The position numbers were made by a program, and so were the translations under genes. DNA of 64,000 bases from Arcuatula senhousia (Eukaryota > Mollusca > Bivalvia > Mytilida > Mytilidae), in the NCBI GenBank assembly GCA_963971305.1, contig OZ020306.1:55340686-55404685 (forward strand). The letters are read 5' to 3'. How positions within the stretch are numbered: the stretch's first letter is position 1; the number at the start of each line of letters is the position of its first letter. This document shows, in pieces, positions 23,972-35,235 of this stretch. The notes beneath the pieces are model-generated. The model saw only the letters and a program-made list of their open reading frames with translations. It did not search any database and was not told the origin of the DNA.

Positions 23972-26241
23972 ATATTGACTTTATTTCCTTCATATAGAAG
24001 ATACAGAAGAATACAATTATACATAATATAAGACAATGATAAACATTTAAGATATACACAAAATTTCACAAAAAAAAAGCGGAAAATCATTTCGTCATAA
24101 CTGTTTAAAATGACAATGTATTCAAACGCTTAGCAAAATACATGCATGAATAAGCCGGTGAATAAATTAACACAGAAAATTACGACTATGAGTACAGAAA
24201 CTCTCGTGAAAATCTTTCGAGAAAAAATTATCCTAGGTGAATATCCGAAGGCTGATAGAAGATATAAAAAGAATACCAGTATGCATATTAATACACTTTG
24301 AATGTACACAAAATATGACTAAAGGAAAAAAAAATCATATCATCACAGCTAGTAAGACTGACAATGTATAATGAAATGCATAAAACATGAATAAATTGAA
24401 AATGAGAAATTGCGACTTTTATGTATATATTAGTGCAGAAAGTTTCATGAAAATCTTTCAAGGAAAAATTAACTTGGGTAAGTATCTGGAAAGCCAATGT
24501 TGACAGGCAGTATAGGTATTAACACTTCATAAGGTGGTTTATACACATAATTTGTCATATATGAGAAGAGTTGTAAGCATACATGAGTACAGACAGTTTC
24601 ATTAACATATATCTTAGCTTCACAGTAGGTGAGTTACATAGCCTCCTTGTGGGTAACCCATGTATAAATATAATTTAACATGTCTGAAAAGTGATGCACA
24701 TGCGATGTACATAAACAACACAAGTTTTTGAGAATTCGAAGCTATTAGTATCATCAAGTTCATAGTCAGAACAGCAAGACAGAATGTGTGAGGTAAAGAC
24801 GTCAGACGTCATATTGTCCAGGTATACACTGAAATCTATCGGCTCGATACTAATAAGTTCTTCCCAGAAGTGTTCTCTTATGGTAACAAGTCGGTCACAG
24901 GAGCATAGAATGTGGTCTATTATATTCGAGAAAAACTTGCCGCATTTCTCGCACAGTAATTGTGTATCTTCATATCTCACCATTGCACACAAGTCGACAA
25001 CGTATTTAGCAGCTGTCAACAGTTTGGGTTCTACGCGGGCAACATGCCATGCACGGTGAGGAACAATATGTTTGTGAATCAGCCGGAACATATCAAAGTC
25101 AGAGTTTGTTGCGGTACGTTGCAGCCACGCTTTCTCCTCTACATCGATAATGATTGTGTTTACCACTTTCGTCCATATCGTTTTAGTTGGAAATTGACCA
25201 GAGTCGATGAAGTCCGACAGGTATTTTACTAAGTCATATTTCTTCATGATTCTAATAATATCAGGGATAAAACCACTTTGTCTTTTGTTGCAGTTGTTTT
25301 TAAATTCCAAAAGTCTGAGAATAAAAATTCTTTTCGGCAGGAGCTCACTGCTCATCCTACATAATCGTCCTAGAAACAGTAGTTTGCATTTGTCTATGAA
25401 GCATTCAACAGGAAGCCACCCCAGTAAGGCTAAGCACTTGTCTGAGCGAGTCTGTTTAGGTAATCCCTGGAGGGTCTTGCACACGAATCTATGAGAACGT
25501 TCAAGCATTATAAGTTCAGTTGCCGGTAAGTGGTCCCAAAGTTCACATCCGAAGAATGCCTTGGTATAACACATGTGCAATATAATTTTAGTGCAGGTCA
25601 TTGGGTTTAGAAAACTTGGATGAATACTCGACTTTAAAACAGAAAGTACAGATGCACGAAGAGTTCTACACGCATTCAAAGTCCTGTTTTCAGATTTAAA
25701 ATCAGAGGTGAGTAGTATACCGACATGTTTTGTTTCTTTTACTATTGGAATCACGGATTCGTAAAGTAAGAAATCTTTTTCCTGGAAGGTTTTCATAGGA
25801 TTAAACTTCAACACTTCACTTTTACTGGCTGAAAATTTAAAACCCCAGTTCAAACTATATCTTTGGCATATATCGAGGAGAACGTTCATTCCATGCCTAG
25901 TCGTAGAAAGTAGAGCAATGTCATCTGCTTGTACAGCGCTCGTCACTCTCAGGTCAAATAACAAACAACCGGACCTGCTGTTTTCTATTTCGGAAAGTAA
26001 ATCGTTGATGTACACTAGGTAGAAGATGGCTGAGAGGACGCCTCCTTGTCTGACACCTCTGTTTAGGATGAACCATCGCGACTGTTTGCCTTTGAATTGT
26101 ACACAACTGCGCATATCAATATACATTTCATGGAGTAAAAACCATAGTCTGCCTTTTATACCATAACTGTACAGTTTAAAAAATAGTCCTTGATGCCAAA
26201 CGGAATCAAATGCCTTCATACTATCCAATAGTGTGACGATA
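23972..26241 (-). mobile_element. 5'-truncated LINE B inserted on the minus strand
   Basis: On the minus strand the element starts abruptly at 26241, inside the reverse-transcriptase domain just before motif A, and ends at 23972 shortly after AATAAAGTCAATATAT. About 700 bp of 3' untranslated region follow the stop. The open frame (26228-24675) is intact. Both junctions are flanked by the 701-bp direct repeat. The 3' untranslated region contains two diverged blocks of about 180-230 bp (about 24055-24245 and 24300-24490), an old internal duplication. Confidence 0.85.
24675..26228 (-). CDS. LINE reverse-transcriptase C-terminal portion (LINE B ORF2)
   Basis: 517 codons from an internal methionine. 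The true frame is open further upstream to the truncation point (ITV-type residues before DSMKAFDSVWHQ). Seen in order: motif A region KAFDSVW (residues about 4-10), RGVRQGGVLSAIFYLVYIND (motif B region, about 58-77), and VQADDIALLS (about 99-108), where the usual YADD is QADD. Near the C-terminus CEKCGKFFSNIIDHILCSC forms a C-x2-C...H-x3-C zinc knuckle. The product would copy element RNA in full-length copies. This copy lacks the endonuclease and the N-terminal half of the RT, so it cannot act alone. Clade not assigned. Confidence 0.8.
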   Translation of the reverse strand: MDSMKAFDSVWHQGLFFKLYSYGIKGRLWFLLHEMYIDMRSCVQFKGKQSRWFILNRGVRQGGVLSAIFYLVYINDLLSEIENSRSGCLLFDLRVTSAVQADDIALLSTTRHGMNVLLDICQRYSLNWGFKFSASKSEVLKFNPMKTFQEKDFLLYESVIPIVKETKHVGILLTSDFKSENRTLNACRTLRASVLSVLKSSIHPSFLNPMTCTKIILHMCYTKAFFGCELWDHLPATELIMLERSHRFVCKTLQGLPKQTRSDKCLALLGWLPVECFIDKCKLLFLGRLCRMSSELLPKRIFILRLLEFKNNCNKRQSGFIPDIIRIMKKYDLVKYLSDFIDSGQFPTKTIWTKVVNTIIIDVEEKAWLQRTATNSDFDMFRLIHKHIVPHRAWHVARVEPKLLTAAKYVVDLCAMVRYEDTQLLCEKCGKFFSNIIDHILCSCDRLVTIREHFWEELISIEPIDFSVYLDNMTSDVFTSHILSCCSDYELDDTNSFEFSKTCVVYVHRMCITFQTC

Positions 26242-26942
26242 ACAGGGGACCCTTAATTTTTTCTTTACTTGTAACTATGTATTACTGTGTGTTTTAGTTA
26301 GTTTTATATCTGTGTATGTTTATGTGTCACAAACTGTATAAAAAGTTTAATGACAATAAAGATTCGTATTCGTATTCGTATTCGTTAATAAAATTTCTGT
26401 ATCTTGAATGAATAAACATATTAAAAGTGCCGAATTATGATTTCCATAGTCTGTGCTAAAAAATAACTCACCAAACATAAAGTTACAGTCTTTTTGCTAT
26501 ATCAGGACTTTTTGTGTATATTGTGAACAACTATTAGAAAATTGTTTTTATATGTAAGATCTCATGGATTATTTTATGATAAATGGTATTTAGATAAAAC
26601 ACGACCTCTACAACGTAGAACTTTGATTTGAATTTGATATACTGGTAAAAACGGGTCTTTTCCAGCCAACAGTTTCTGATTTTTTATGCGAGAATATTTG
26701 TGTTCCTTTGAATACGATAGAAACAAAATGAATGAAAATTTGCGTTTGTAAAATAAAATGTTTTGAAGGTCGAGAAACAGACGCCTTCAATAAAGGATGG
26801 GTTGCGATATAAGACCCCTTTTCAGGCCACCATTCAAGTCAAAAATAAAATGAGGTAAATTCTATCACAAAATGTCTTGCTGGAAAGGTTAATGTTTCTA
26901 ATTGATATATCATTGAAAAAGGAACATGCAGAGTCACCATAT
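26242..26942. repeat. 701-bp direct repeat, right copy
   Basis: Second copy of 23271-23971. At its right edge the Penelope-like reading frame runs on without a break into 26943 (LKKEHAESPYLYWIPKLHKK), so this border is the ancestral one. The matching left border of the target is ancestral in the other copy. Confidence 0.9.
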
Positions 26943-28095
26943 TTGTACTGGATACCTAAACTTCACAAAAAAGGTATCTTGTTCAACTACAGAATATTCC
27001 GTTCAACTTACTAAAATCCTGTCTGCTATCAAAGAAGGACAACAAGCATAATGTTACACTATATATAATCGTAGTGGAATTAATTATATGTGGATTTTAA
27101 AGAACTCAAAAAATTTGTTAAATAATTTTAAATCCAAGTCATTCTCTGAGGTTCATTCTTTGAAAACTTTCGATTTTTTAACTTTGTACACCACATTGGC
27201 ACACGAAAAACTTAAGTATCGACTGAAAAAAACTTATTGAAAAGGCCTTTTCGAATTCAAGGAACTTTGTTGTTTTAGGCTATAATTCTACATTTTTTTC
27301 CAAAACATCTTATAAAGATAAGATTTGTTACACTTTCGATCAAGTTTTCAGTATGCTTGATTTCCTTATTGACAACATGTTTGTCACATTTGGAGGAGAG
27401 ATTTTTTCAACACCAAGTCGGCATTTCAATGGGCACCAAACACCAAACTGTGCTCCTCTCCTCGCCGACTTGTTTTTATACTCTTACGAGACTGAATTTC
27501 TTCAGGAACTCGTAAAGAACAAGAAGATGAAAGAGGCAAGGTCATTTAATCTCGCTTTCAGACAAATTGATGACGTCCTCTCTGTCAACAACTCGTCGTT
27601 TGGCAGATGGATTCCTTCAATATATCCTCCAGAACTAGAGATTAAAGAAACCATAGAATCGACTTGCTTTACATCATTCTTTTATCTGCATCTCGAATTT
27701 GACCCGGGTAGTCATCTCAGTACAAAAATTTACGATAAAAGAGACGATTTTAATTTTAGAATTATCAATTTTCCTAACCTGGAAAGTAACATACCTACGT
27801 CACCTGCAAACGGTGTCTATATTTCACAACTAATTCGACATGCCAGGGCTTGTACACATTTTTACAGATCTTTTGATCCGACACCGCTTTCTCCGTAACC
27901 GACTATTATACCAAGGTTATAAGAAAATACGTCTCATACTGTCTCTAAAAAAACCAAAATGGTTAGTTCTTGCTTTGATTAGTGTGGCTGGTTGTTTTAC
28001 TGAGATAATCACCCTAGCATCCCTGGACCCAAAGACCGCAATAAGGGCCTTATCGCAATTCGTCCTTTTATTATCCAAATTCAATGTTTCCTTTG
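26890..28095 (+). pseudogene. Penelope-like reverse-transcriptase fossil
   Basis: Broken frames in order: SPYLYWIPKLHKK near 26932; a stretch with KEGQQA, then YNRSGIN-MWILKNSK; TFDFLTLYTTLAHEKLKYRL (RT motif A region, about 27165); NCAPLLADLFLYSYETEFLQ (motif B region, about 27448); FRQIDDVLSVNN (catalytic region, Y-to-Q variant of a usual YIDD, about 27557); and YDKRDDFNFRIINF with SQLIRHARACTHFYRSFD. It contains frameshifts and stops, so it is inactive. The RT class resembles Penelope-like elements; I cannot exclude a related lineage. No GIY-YIG domain is seen. Confidence 0.7.
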
Positions 28096-28396
28096 CTGTT
28101 ATGAAATTTGTTTAAACACGGGAAAACTCAATAAAACTGTAAATTCACTATGCATGTGCTGCTTTTATGTTTGCCATAGTTGTTATGCTTATGCTTTTGA
28201 CCTGCATGATATGTGTGCTTTATTTGTTTGTATATCTTTTAGTATAATACTAGTGTTTGTATTGTATGCATGTCCATGTTATGTTTTATGTATGTCTATG
28301 TCTTTATGTAAGTCAATCAAAAGCTCACCAGAGCTTATGTTATTTGTATATTGCTAATCGACTATAAATAAAGCTTATTTGATTTGATTTGAAATT
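28096..28396 (+). mobile_element. 3' end of a third LINE with ATTTG-type tail
   Basis: Non-coding stretch ending AAAGCTCACCAGAGCTTATG, then AAATAAAGC and the tail TTATTTGATTTGATTTGA. Short pentamer tails after AATAAA are typical of CR1-like LINE 3' ends. No coding part is attached. Confidence 0.6.
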
Positions 28397-28621
28397 CGCA
28401 TTTATTTGTGCTTTTTCAATGTATTTCTTTGGCGCCAATATACCACAGACTGCTTGAACGTGAGAGTGCTCTAAGAACTGAAAGTAAATTTGGTTCTGTT
28501 ACACCATGATCAAATAAAACCCGTAAAATTCCGAACTTTCAAAACAGAAAGCGAATCCATTTTTGTTGCAGCCACATAAGTTATTATTGGCAAAAAATAA
28601 AATAAGTAAGATTTCCAACGA

Positions 28622-28650
28622 GTTTTTTTTTTTTTTTTTTTTTTTTTTAT
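28622..28650. repeat. Poly-T tract
   Basis: About 28 consecutive T on the plus strand; it may be the reverse of a poly-A tail or simple slippage. Confidence 0.8.
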
Positions 28651-28751
28651 CAAAATGTCCAATGCCTAATATATATGGTGAAAGGGATTGCCAACGGTTT
28701 GGTTTTCTTTCGACACCAAACTATGATTATTCTTGATGAAGGAGCTCACCA

Positions 28752-28925
28752 AAAAGCACCACCAAACTAATATCCGTAATGAACGAAACAGCTACCTTAA
28801 GAAGCAAAGGGATACCAATGGGGCAGCCGAATGTCAAAAGGGCTAAGACACAGCCAGCTAACCCGAACGAGACCACCACGAAGAAACAGACAACGCAAAC
28901 ACAAAAACAAATGAAAAGCAACAAA
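28752..28925 (-). repeat. Dispersed repeat R3, opposite strand
   Basis: Reverse-strand relative of 17573-17745 and 47639-47815, with CCAATGGGGCAGCCGAATGT and GAAGAAACAGACAACGC. The apparent minus-strand frame is rich in hydrophobic residues only because the repeat is T-rich. Confidence 0.6.
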
Positions 28926-29835
28926 CAACGCGAACTTAAGCCGTACCGAGCACTACTTAAACTAACGCGCTTTGGGAAGAATCGTGGCTGAAGGACGTTC
29001 TATTTGCTGTAGTACACCCGTCGTGATGCTGATGACCCGGCATGGGGCCCCTAAGGTGTTATTTTTAATAAATTTGGTGAAAAAGGACAAAACAAGGCCG
29101 TATGAAATACCAACATCGATCTGCACTCATCTGAGACTAGAGATAGAAACCCCATATTTAAGTGCATGGTGTCTTCTTTAAAATTTCCTCAGTGAACATA
29201 ACACCCAAGAAGCTTCGTGGCACTGTGTTGAAAATATTTCTGTTAAACATGACGTTCTTCCAAGATATTTGATGTACATGTAATCACATCTGTTGTAGAG
29301 ATTTGTTCGAAGTTTTCCTTGAGTTTCTATTTTGAGATGTAGATCTTAAATTCTTAATAAGAAGCAGACTTTCCAGAATACGTTGTGGCCTTCATTTAAG
29401 TTCTATACGGGATATATGAGATCAAGAAAGTCAACAAATCGAAAATTGATCGATGAAATGACTTCATCAATATGACGAAAAGTAAGGTTACAAGAGAAAG
29501 CTAGAAGTTCAGAATACACCGCCGCCTACTACTATCATCGTTGATAAAAGTTTACCTGATCTTTTCATCTTTACCAGCGCAATATGGCTTACGATCCATT
29601 AACTGTCATAACTCTTGGCAAGCAATTGTGCATTGTCGGATACCCGACGATGGCAATAGTGAAGATCGTCAATTCAAAAGTGTTCCATTATTCACAACAG
29701 CCAGCATGGATTCTTGAGGAAGATGGCCGACAATTTAATTGAAATTTCCTGCTTCCTAACCTCATGCCCACAACATAGCTTTTATTAGGCCCAGTTATTG
29801 TGCTCTATTAAGAGGAGACATTAATATAAATACAA
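28926..29835. other. Repeat-derived DNA, no gene seen
   Basis: No credible coding frame. A phrase near 29410 (GGGATATATGAGATCAAGAA) resembles the decayed retroelement strand at 6860, so degraded Penelope-like DNA on the minus strand is likely. Confidence 0.35.
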
Positions 29836-29986
29836 GTTTCACTAAACTATAAGTGATGAGATACGGATTTTCATCACATCGAGCTAGATATTTGTCAAAT
29901 AAGGAAACGAGTATTTGCGAGTTTCCTTTGACAAACACTAACGAGTGTGATAAAGATCCGCATCTCATCACTTGTAGTTGTGAAAC
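29836..29986. repeat. Long hairpin (palindrome with short loop)
   Basis: The left arm GTTTCACTAAACTATAAGTG, GATGAGATACGG and GATATTTGTCAAA is mirrored on the right by TTTGACAAACACT, CCGCATCTCATC and CACTTGTAGTTGTGAAAC. The inner arms AAGGAAACGAG / GCGAGTTTCCTTT are also complementary in part. Arms are about 65-70 bp. Confidence 0.75.
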
Positions 29987-31185
29987 CTTTGTCTCTAACT
30001 GTCTAACGTTCAAGTTTAGGCCCAAAAAAATATACTTATTTAAGGTTAATACAGACAGTTGTCGCATGACTTTAGCACCTTAAAAAATGCAAAATTTAAG
30101 ACCAGTGTCTATAAAGTCAATAATAAAAAATAGAATATTTGAATTTATTGAAATGAGAAAAATATTCAATTGTTAAACAATTGCATCAATAGTTTCTTGA
30201 AAAACGGAATTTTTGACAAAAACAAGGGAGATAACTCACTTCAAAATTACCCTAAATTTACAATGGAATTGAATAGTAGACAAAAATCTAAGCTGGTGAC
30301 CCCCTGTTTTCTAAGTTTTATTTTAATATATAGGTAAAAATATAACTTTTGACAAATTGATAACAAGTTCCTAATGTAAGGAATTTTTCTGAGACATGAT
30401 TTTATGCCTAAAATTTGGCCTTTCCTCATTCAGGCAAACTTTATCCACTTATATTCGGTCACACTAATTAGCGCCCGGGAGCGCCCGGGGAGGGATTTAG
30501 CGCCCGGGGGAAATATTTAGCGCCCGGGGAGTACTAAATAGCGCCCAGGAACAGATTTAGCGCCCGGGGAATGCATCTTCATTTATTATACGAAGGTTGA
30601 TCAAACCATTTAGAAAAAAAAACCATCTGCGTATTTGCACATTCAACACATGCATTTTTTTGCAAAAACAAAACACACACACAAAAAAAACTAAGTAACC
30701 TTTCGAGGTTATTTTTAATAATAAAAATATATATATATATATATAAACTAACATATAATAAATTCTGAAAGATTTAACATGCCATCAAAATGATCAAATT
30801 ATATTGTCCAAAGGCACTTATTTTTTAAATGATGAATGAACAACCAATATCAAGATCCTAGCCTTAGGACCAATTACGCTAATCAATGAAGGTGACGCGT
30901 AGTTTGTATGTAAAAAAATATACATCTACATGAATATTATTCACTGACATTCGACTTTAAAAAGTGTTATTCCTTATTTTTTACATAGATACATTTTTAT
31001 AAAGTTATACGGTTTTGTATCTTTTTTATCTTACTCATTTAAAACATATAAAAATCTTACATATTCTCTTAAAAATAAGTCATGTTCTAATCATCAAATT
31101 CTTGGATTTTTACGCACAGTTTGTTTTGGTTTTTTTTTTTTTTTCTTTTTATAGTTTTTAATTTAGTCCATTGTTGTAATATATA

Positions 31186-31688
31186 CACGCCTGGGAATCT
31201 CGATAGTCTCAACCAAATGTTGAGCACAGAAAAAACTCGCGGTCGTTTCCGGTTGAGACTATAATTTGTGTTGAAGCGGAGAATCGAGGAGATATGATCC
31301 TTGACTTTTCAAAATTTTCTCATTTATACTCACATTTGTGAAAAATTGAAGAATGTCAGGCAACGGCCAGTTGATTTTCCTTTCCAACAATGTTAATAAA
31401 TACATATTTCAGCCTGTAATCAAAGCTGGGCGACTTGCACAAGTTGAAAAAAATGTCACGTTTTCAAATTCAAAGATCGACCCCCAATTTTTTATTATCC
31501 GAGTTTCGCAAATTCTTAGTATTTCAGAGACGGGTTAATTGTCAAATAGGTTTGTTTTGATCATAAACCTAGATACCTAACATCATTTTGACCTAAAATG
31601 CACGTAAAACGTCCAAACTTGCATTTTTAACCGATGTTGAGAAAATCGGGCGTATGTTGAGAATATAAGGTGAATGTTGAGACTATAA
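31186..31688 (+). repeat. Left inner inverted arm with a small conserved frame
   Basis: Inverted copy of 37091-37590. It encodes a 61-codon frame at 31353-31538 beginning MSGNGQLIFLSNNVNKYIFQ. The same start and about 33 residues recur in the right arm. The phrase GTTGAGACTATAAT and close variants occur several times in each arm. No known protein family comes to mind. Confidence 0.8.
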
Positions 31689-31884
31689 TTAAGGCTCATC
31701 TTTTCGAAGTTGGATGCATGATCCATCTGATATTGATATATTGAATCAGAGCCTTATAGGCACTAACTATTTTGTGTTAGAAACACGCCAGTCTAAATTT
31801 TCAGTCTCGCGTGCGTGTGTGTGTGTGTGTAGGTGAAACCAGGTATGTCCTAATTTTTTTGAAAATTAAAATTCAAATGCCTAT

Positions 31885-32215
31885 TTGCCCGCCACCGCAA
31901 CGCGGGGCGGGGACATAGAAACGCCGAGCGTCCGTCTGTGCGTCCGTCCGTAACACTTTTTATCGTAACAGATTTCTCAGCAACCACTATTCCTAGGCTT
32001 TTGATATTTCGTATGCAACTTCAGATAGGGGTCTCATATTGTGGATGCGTGTCCAGGTCTGTCGCTTATGTACTTCCTGTTTAACGAGCTGACTTAGGAA
32101 TGTTTTAAGGATCAAATATCGAAAATTTTGCGTAACAGTTCTCTTAGCAACAACTATTCCTAGGCTTCCGATATTTGAAAAGGATATATGTCCAGATCGT
32201 ATGTTACTCGTGGTT
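31885..32215 (+). repeat. CCGT-type short element
   Basis: Starts CCCGCCACCGCAACGCGGGG, followed by GTCCGTCTGTGCGTCCGTCC and a TTTCTCAGCAACCACTATTC phrase that is repeated about 160 bp later. It belongs to the same general class as the elements at 41930, 43076, 48109, 53895, 56026 and 59074. Confidence 0.6.
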
Positions 32216-32264
32216 AATTATGAGATTGCTCAAGCTCTGTGCATGCTTTTTAACAAATCTTTAA

Positions 32265-33490
32265 AACATAACACTTTTCCAAATTAATGGAAAATTGCAA
32301 ATGTAGTGGCTCTGTTCAAGAAGGAAGATAAATCGTTGGTATCAAATTATAGGCCAGTCTCACTTTTATCATGTGTTAGCAAAGTCTTTGAAAAAATAGT
32401 TTAAAAAATTTATTTACAATAACATGATTGCTAATGACTTACTAGTACTTTATAAATATCAGTCAGACTGTCTATAGTTCATCAACTTATCGAAAGTTGC
32501 CACAATATCTTGTTGTCGTTTGATTCGGGTAACAAGACTTGTATTTCATTTTGCGACATCAGTAAAGCCTTCGCCCGAGTTTGGATTCGCGGGTTATTGT
32601 TTATACTAGAAAAGATGTGGTATCAAGGGTAAGCTTCTTCTGTTGCTAGAAAGCTATCTTTAATTACAAACAGAAAGCAACGAGTAGTACTGAACGAATC
32701 TGCTTCAACTATAGGGTTTTTGCATGCTGGTGTTCCGCAGGGTTCAGTTTTAGGTCCCTTATCATTTTTTGTATATGTTTATGATATTTCTGATGACATG
32801 ATAGGTTTGTGTTTGCAGATGATACACCTATTGGTCATTCGGCCCATGAATTCTACCTTGGTTAATTTAAGTATTTCCAGGTGGTCAAAAAGATGGTTAG
32901 TTTAAACTAAACCAAGATACAACTGACATAGTTGTTTTTAGTACTTTTCCTATAACAGTCAATCTGAGTTTTCGTTTTGAAAACACCATTATAGAACCAG
33001 TTTCGATTCATAAAAATCTTGGAGTACTTTTTAGTTCAGATTGTAAATGGACTAAACACGTTGATTATATTATAGAAAAGACGTCCTGTTCTGGAATACT
33101 CGCACGAAGTATGGGATAACTGTAGAAAATCAAATTCTGATAGAATTTAGAAAATCCCATATGAGGCAGAAAGAATCAAAACTGGTCTGAGCTGCTATTG
33201 CAGTTTAGAATCCATTTACAAGGAAACTGGCTGGGAGACATTAAAATGAAGAAGAGAACAGAGAAAACTCAATCTTTTCTACCAAATGGCTAGCGGACAG
33301 TGTCCAGAGTATTTAGCTGACTTATTCATAATCTTAAAATTACAATTTAAGAAACGGAAATAAATTTTAATATCCCGTCTGCTAGACTTTTCTTTTTCCA
33401 ACATTCATTCTTACCAGGTATAATGAATCTTTGGAATAGTCTTGACTCCTCACTTCGTGAGTGTCCAACTTTAAATCAAAACTAAAACTA
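32265..33490 (+). pseudogene. Decayed jockey-like LINE reverse transcriptase
   Basis: Pieces in different frames: WKIANVVALFKKEDKSLVSN then YRPVSLLSCVSKVFEKIV (about 32290-32400), HAGVPQGSVLGPL (about 32723-32762), and NLGVLFSSDCKWTKHVDYI (about 33018-33070). These correspond in order to the RT N-terminus, motif B and the region after motif C. Many stops and frameshifts. An old fossil inside the composite element. Confidence 0.75.
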
Positions 33491-33646
33491 AAATATAGAA
33501 CTTTGACCTCATTTTACAATATGTCCATCTTTCTTTTACTATTTTTTCAGTCGTAAATTTTTGAATTTTTCTACATGTATTCCCCCTCTTTTTTGTGATA
33601 TTTTCCTTCTTTCTTTTTCCACAATCAAACTCTGTTCTGATTCACC

Positions 33647-33961
33647 TTGGTGTACATATTATATAAACTTATAATTGGTGTCTGTTTAATATGCACAAAA
33701 TATGCACATAAATATGGACATCTCATCGAAAAATTTGATTGTACACGTAGATTTCTGATTGTTAAAGGAATATCTCATCCTGATTTTTATAGCAATGTAG
33801 TTTATAAAGCACAAAAATTCAAAAACAACCTTATGGAAATTAAAAACTGGCTTAAAAACCTTTTGAAAAAAGGATACGAATTCAATGTTTTAGTAAAATC
33901 TTTGCATTTGGTATGTTTTGGCAGAAATATTGATAGCTTGATAGTAACTTTAAAACGTTAA
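33647..33961 (+). pseudogene. Possible C-terminal piece of a Penelope-like or similar retroelement
   Basis: A 104-codon frame with LICTKYAHKYGHLIEKFDCT, HPDFYSNVVYKAQKF and LVCFGRNIDSLIV. The aromatic- and lysine-rich style suits a retroelement C-terminus. I do not recognise a defined domain. Confidence 0.35.
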
Positions 33962-34271
33962 ATTTTCGCTTTGTATCCACTGTATTATTTATAAGCACCA
34001 CAGCGATCAAGTATGTCGGTTCTGTATGGTGATACAACTCTTAATCATTCATTGTTTTGACGTGGGGTGTCGGATTTAGAACTGATGTATTTGATTCTTT
34101 TACATCAATCGATAAATGTTTCTTAGCTAGTTGTCAGTAACTTCGAGTGTTCTCAAGAGAGTTCCTCCTTGTCTTGTTGTTTTCGTACAGTATTTTGTCT
34201 TAGGTTCTCTCTTGTTGAATTGAACTTTTGTCGATTGAGTTTTACAGTGTGTTTTATATGTAGCTTTGTGC

Positions 34272-34735
34272 AAGCTTATCAATAGGGGGAAGGTTGGATC
34301 CAAAAAACTAGTTTAACCCCGCCACATTTTATATGTGCCTGTCCTAAGCCAGGAAACTTTGCCAAAGCCTTTGTTTGTCCTTGTCATTCTATGTTAACTG
34401 TTTTATGTCAAGAATTGAGTCTTTCGTTGATGATTTAGGGATTGGTTTTGATACTTTTGTATTGTATTATAAGTCTTGGGCCAATGCAAGACGGTAAGCA
34501 GTGACCTATGGTCATGTTGAAGACTGCTTGCTGTTTTCCGTTGTGATTTTTTGAATTGCTGTTTGTTTATGTTTGTTGTGTCGCGTACACTTATTCCACA
34601 TCTCAATATCGTATAATGTAATGTATGTATTCTGTACCACAGAAGAAGGCATTCTAAGTTGTAGAACTTGTGTCCTATCCCTTATCCCTTTTTCTTTGTT
34701 TTGACAATAAAATATATTTAAACTAATATCTTTAA
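34272..34735 (+). repeat. Dispersed repeat R1, copy 2, with 3' tail
   Basis: Same sequence as 660-1001 (offset 33613 bp), then TGACAATAAAATATATTT at about 34703, suggesting a retroelement 3' end. Confidence 0.6.
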
Positions 34736-34744
34736 GTCATACAT

Positions 34745-35235
34745 TCGTTACCCATGCAGGTTCCGGGTGGCGAATAGGGCCGCAGCAGCGCAATCTTGTC
34801 GGTAGAAGTCCACTAAACCTGACATTGGGTCAGGCCGCTTTGCCTACAAAGCGACTGGGATGTGTGTCGCAGGTCGTCCAATGGGGCTGCCTTGTCATAA
34901 TGAATGCCGGTGTCGTCAGGCTATAATGCGGAAAACCTGACCGCAAACCAAACTGGTGCACCGTATTGGGAAAAATGGCACGTTCCTCGCACATTAAAGA
35001 GCCCCGCTGCACGTCTCAATAGGAGTAGGACACACAGGATCCCATGCAGGAGGCTAAATTGCCCGTCCCTACCCATCTCTCCTTTTTCCAGTGGCAGTCA
35101 AAACCCTCCTCACTGATTGGCCTTGTGCCCCCATTTTCTCCATTCATTATCGTTTTATGTTCATTGTACATGTATCATTCATTAATGTTCACCCAGGATA
35201 TAGCCGAAATCGTGCTGCTTGGGAGTAAAGCAATA
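34745..35235 (+). repeat. Dispersed repeat R2, copy 3
   Basis: Same family as 3815-4310: GGTTCCGGGTGGCGAATAGG, then GGGTCAGGCCGCTTTGC and GCGACTGGGATGTGTG. It lies inside the composite element. Confidence 0.65.

Noticed and set aside
24784..25494. Plus-strand open frames of 90-95 codons
   Set aside because: They are antisense shadows of the intact LINE reverse-transcriptase frame on the minus strand.
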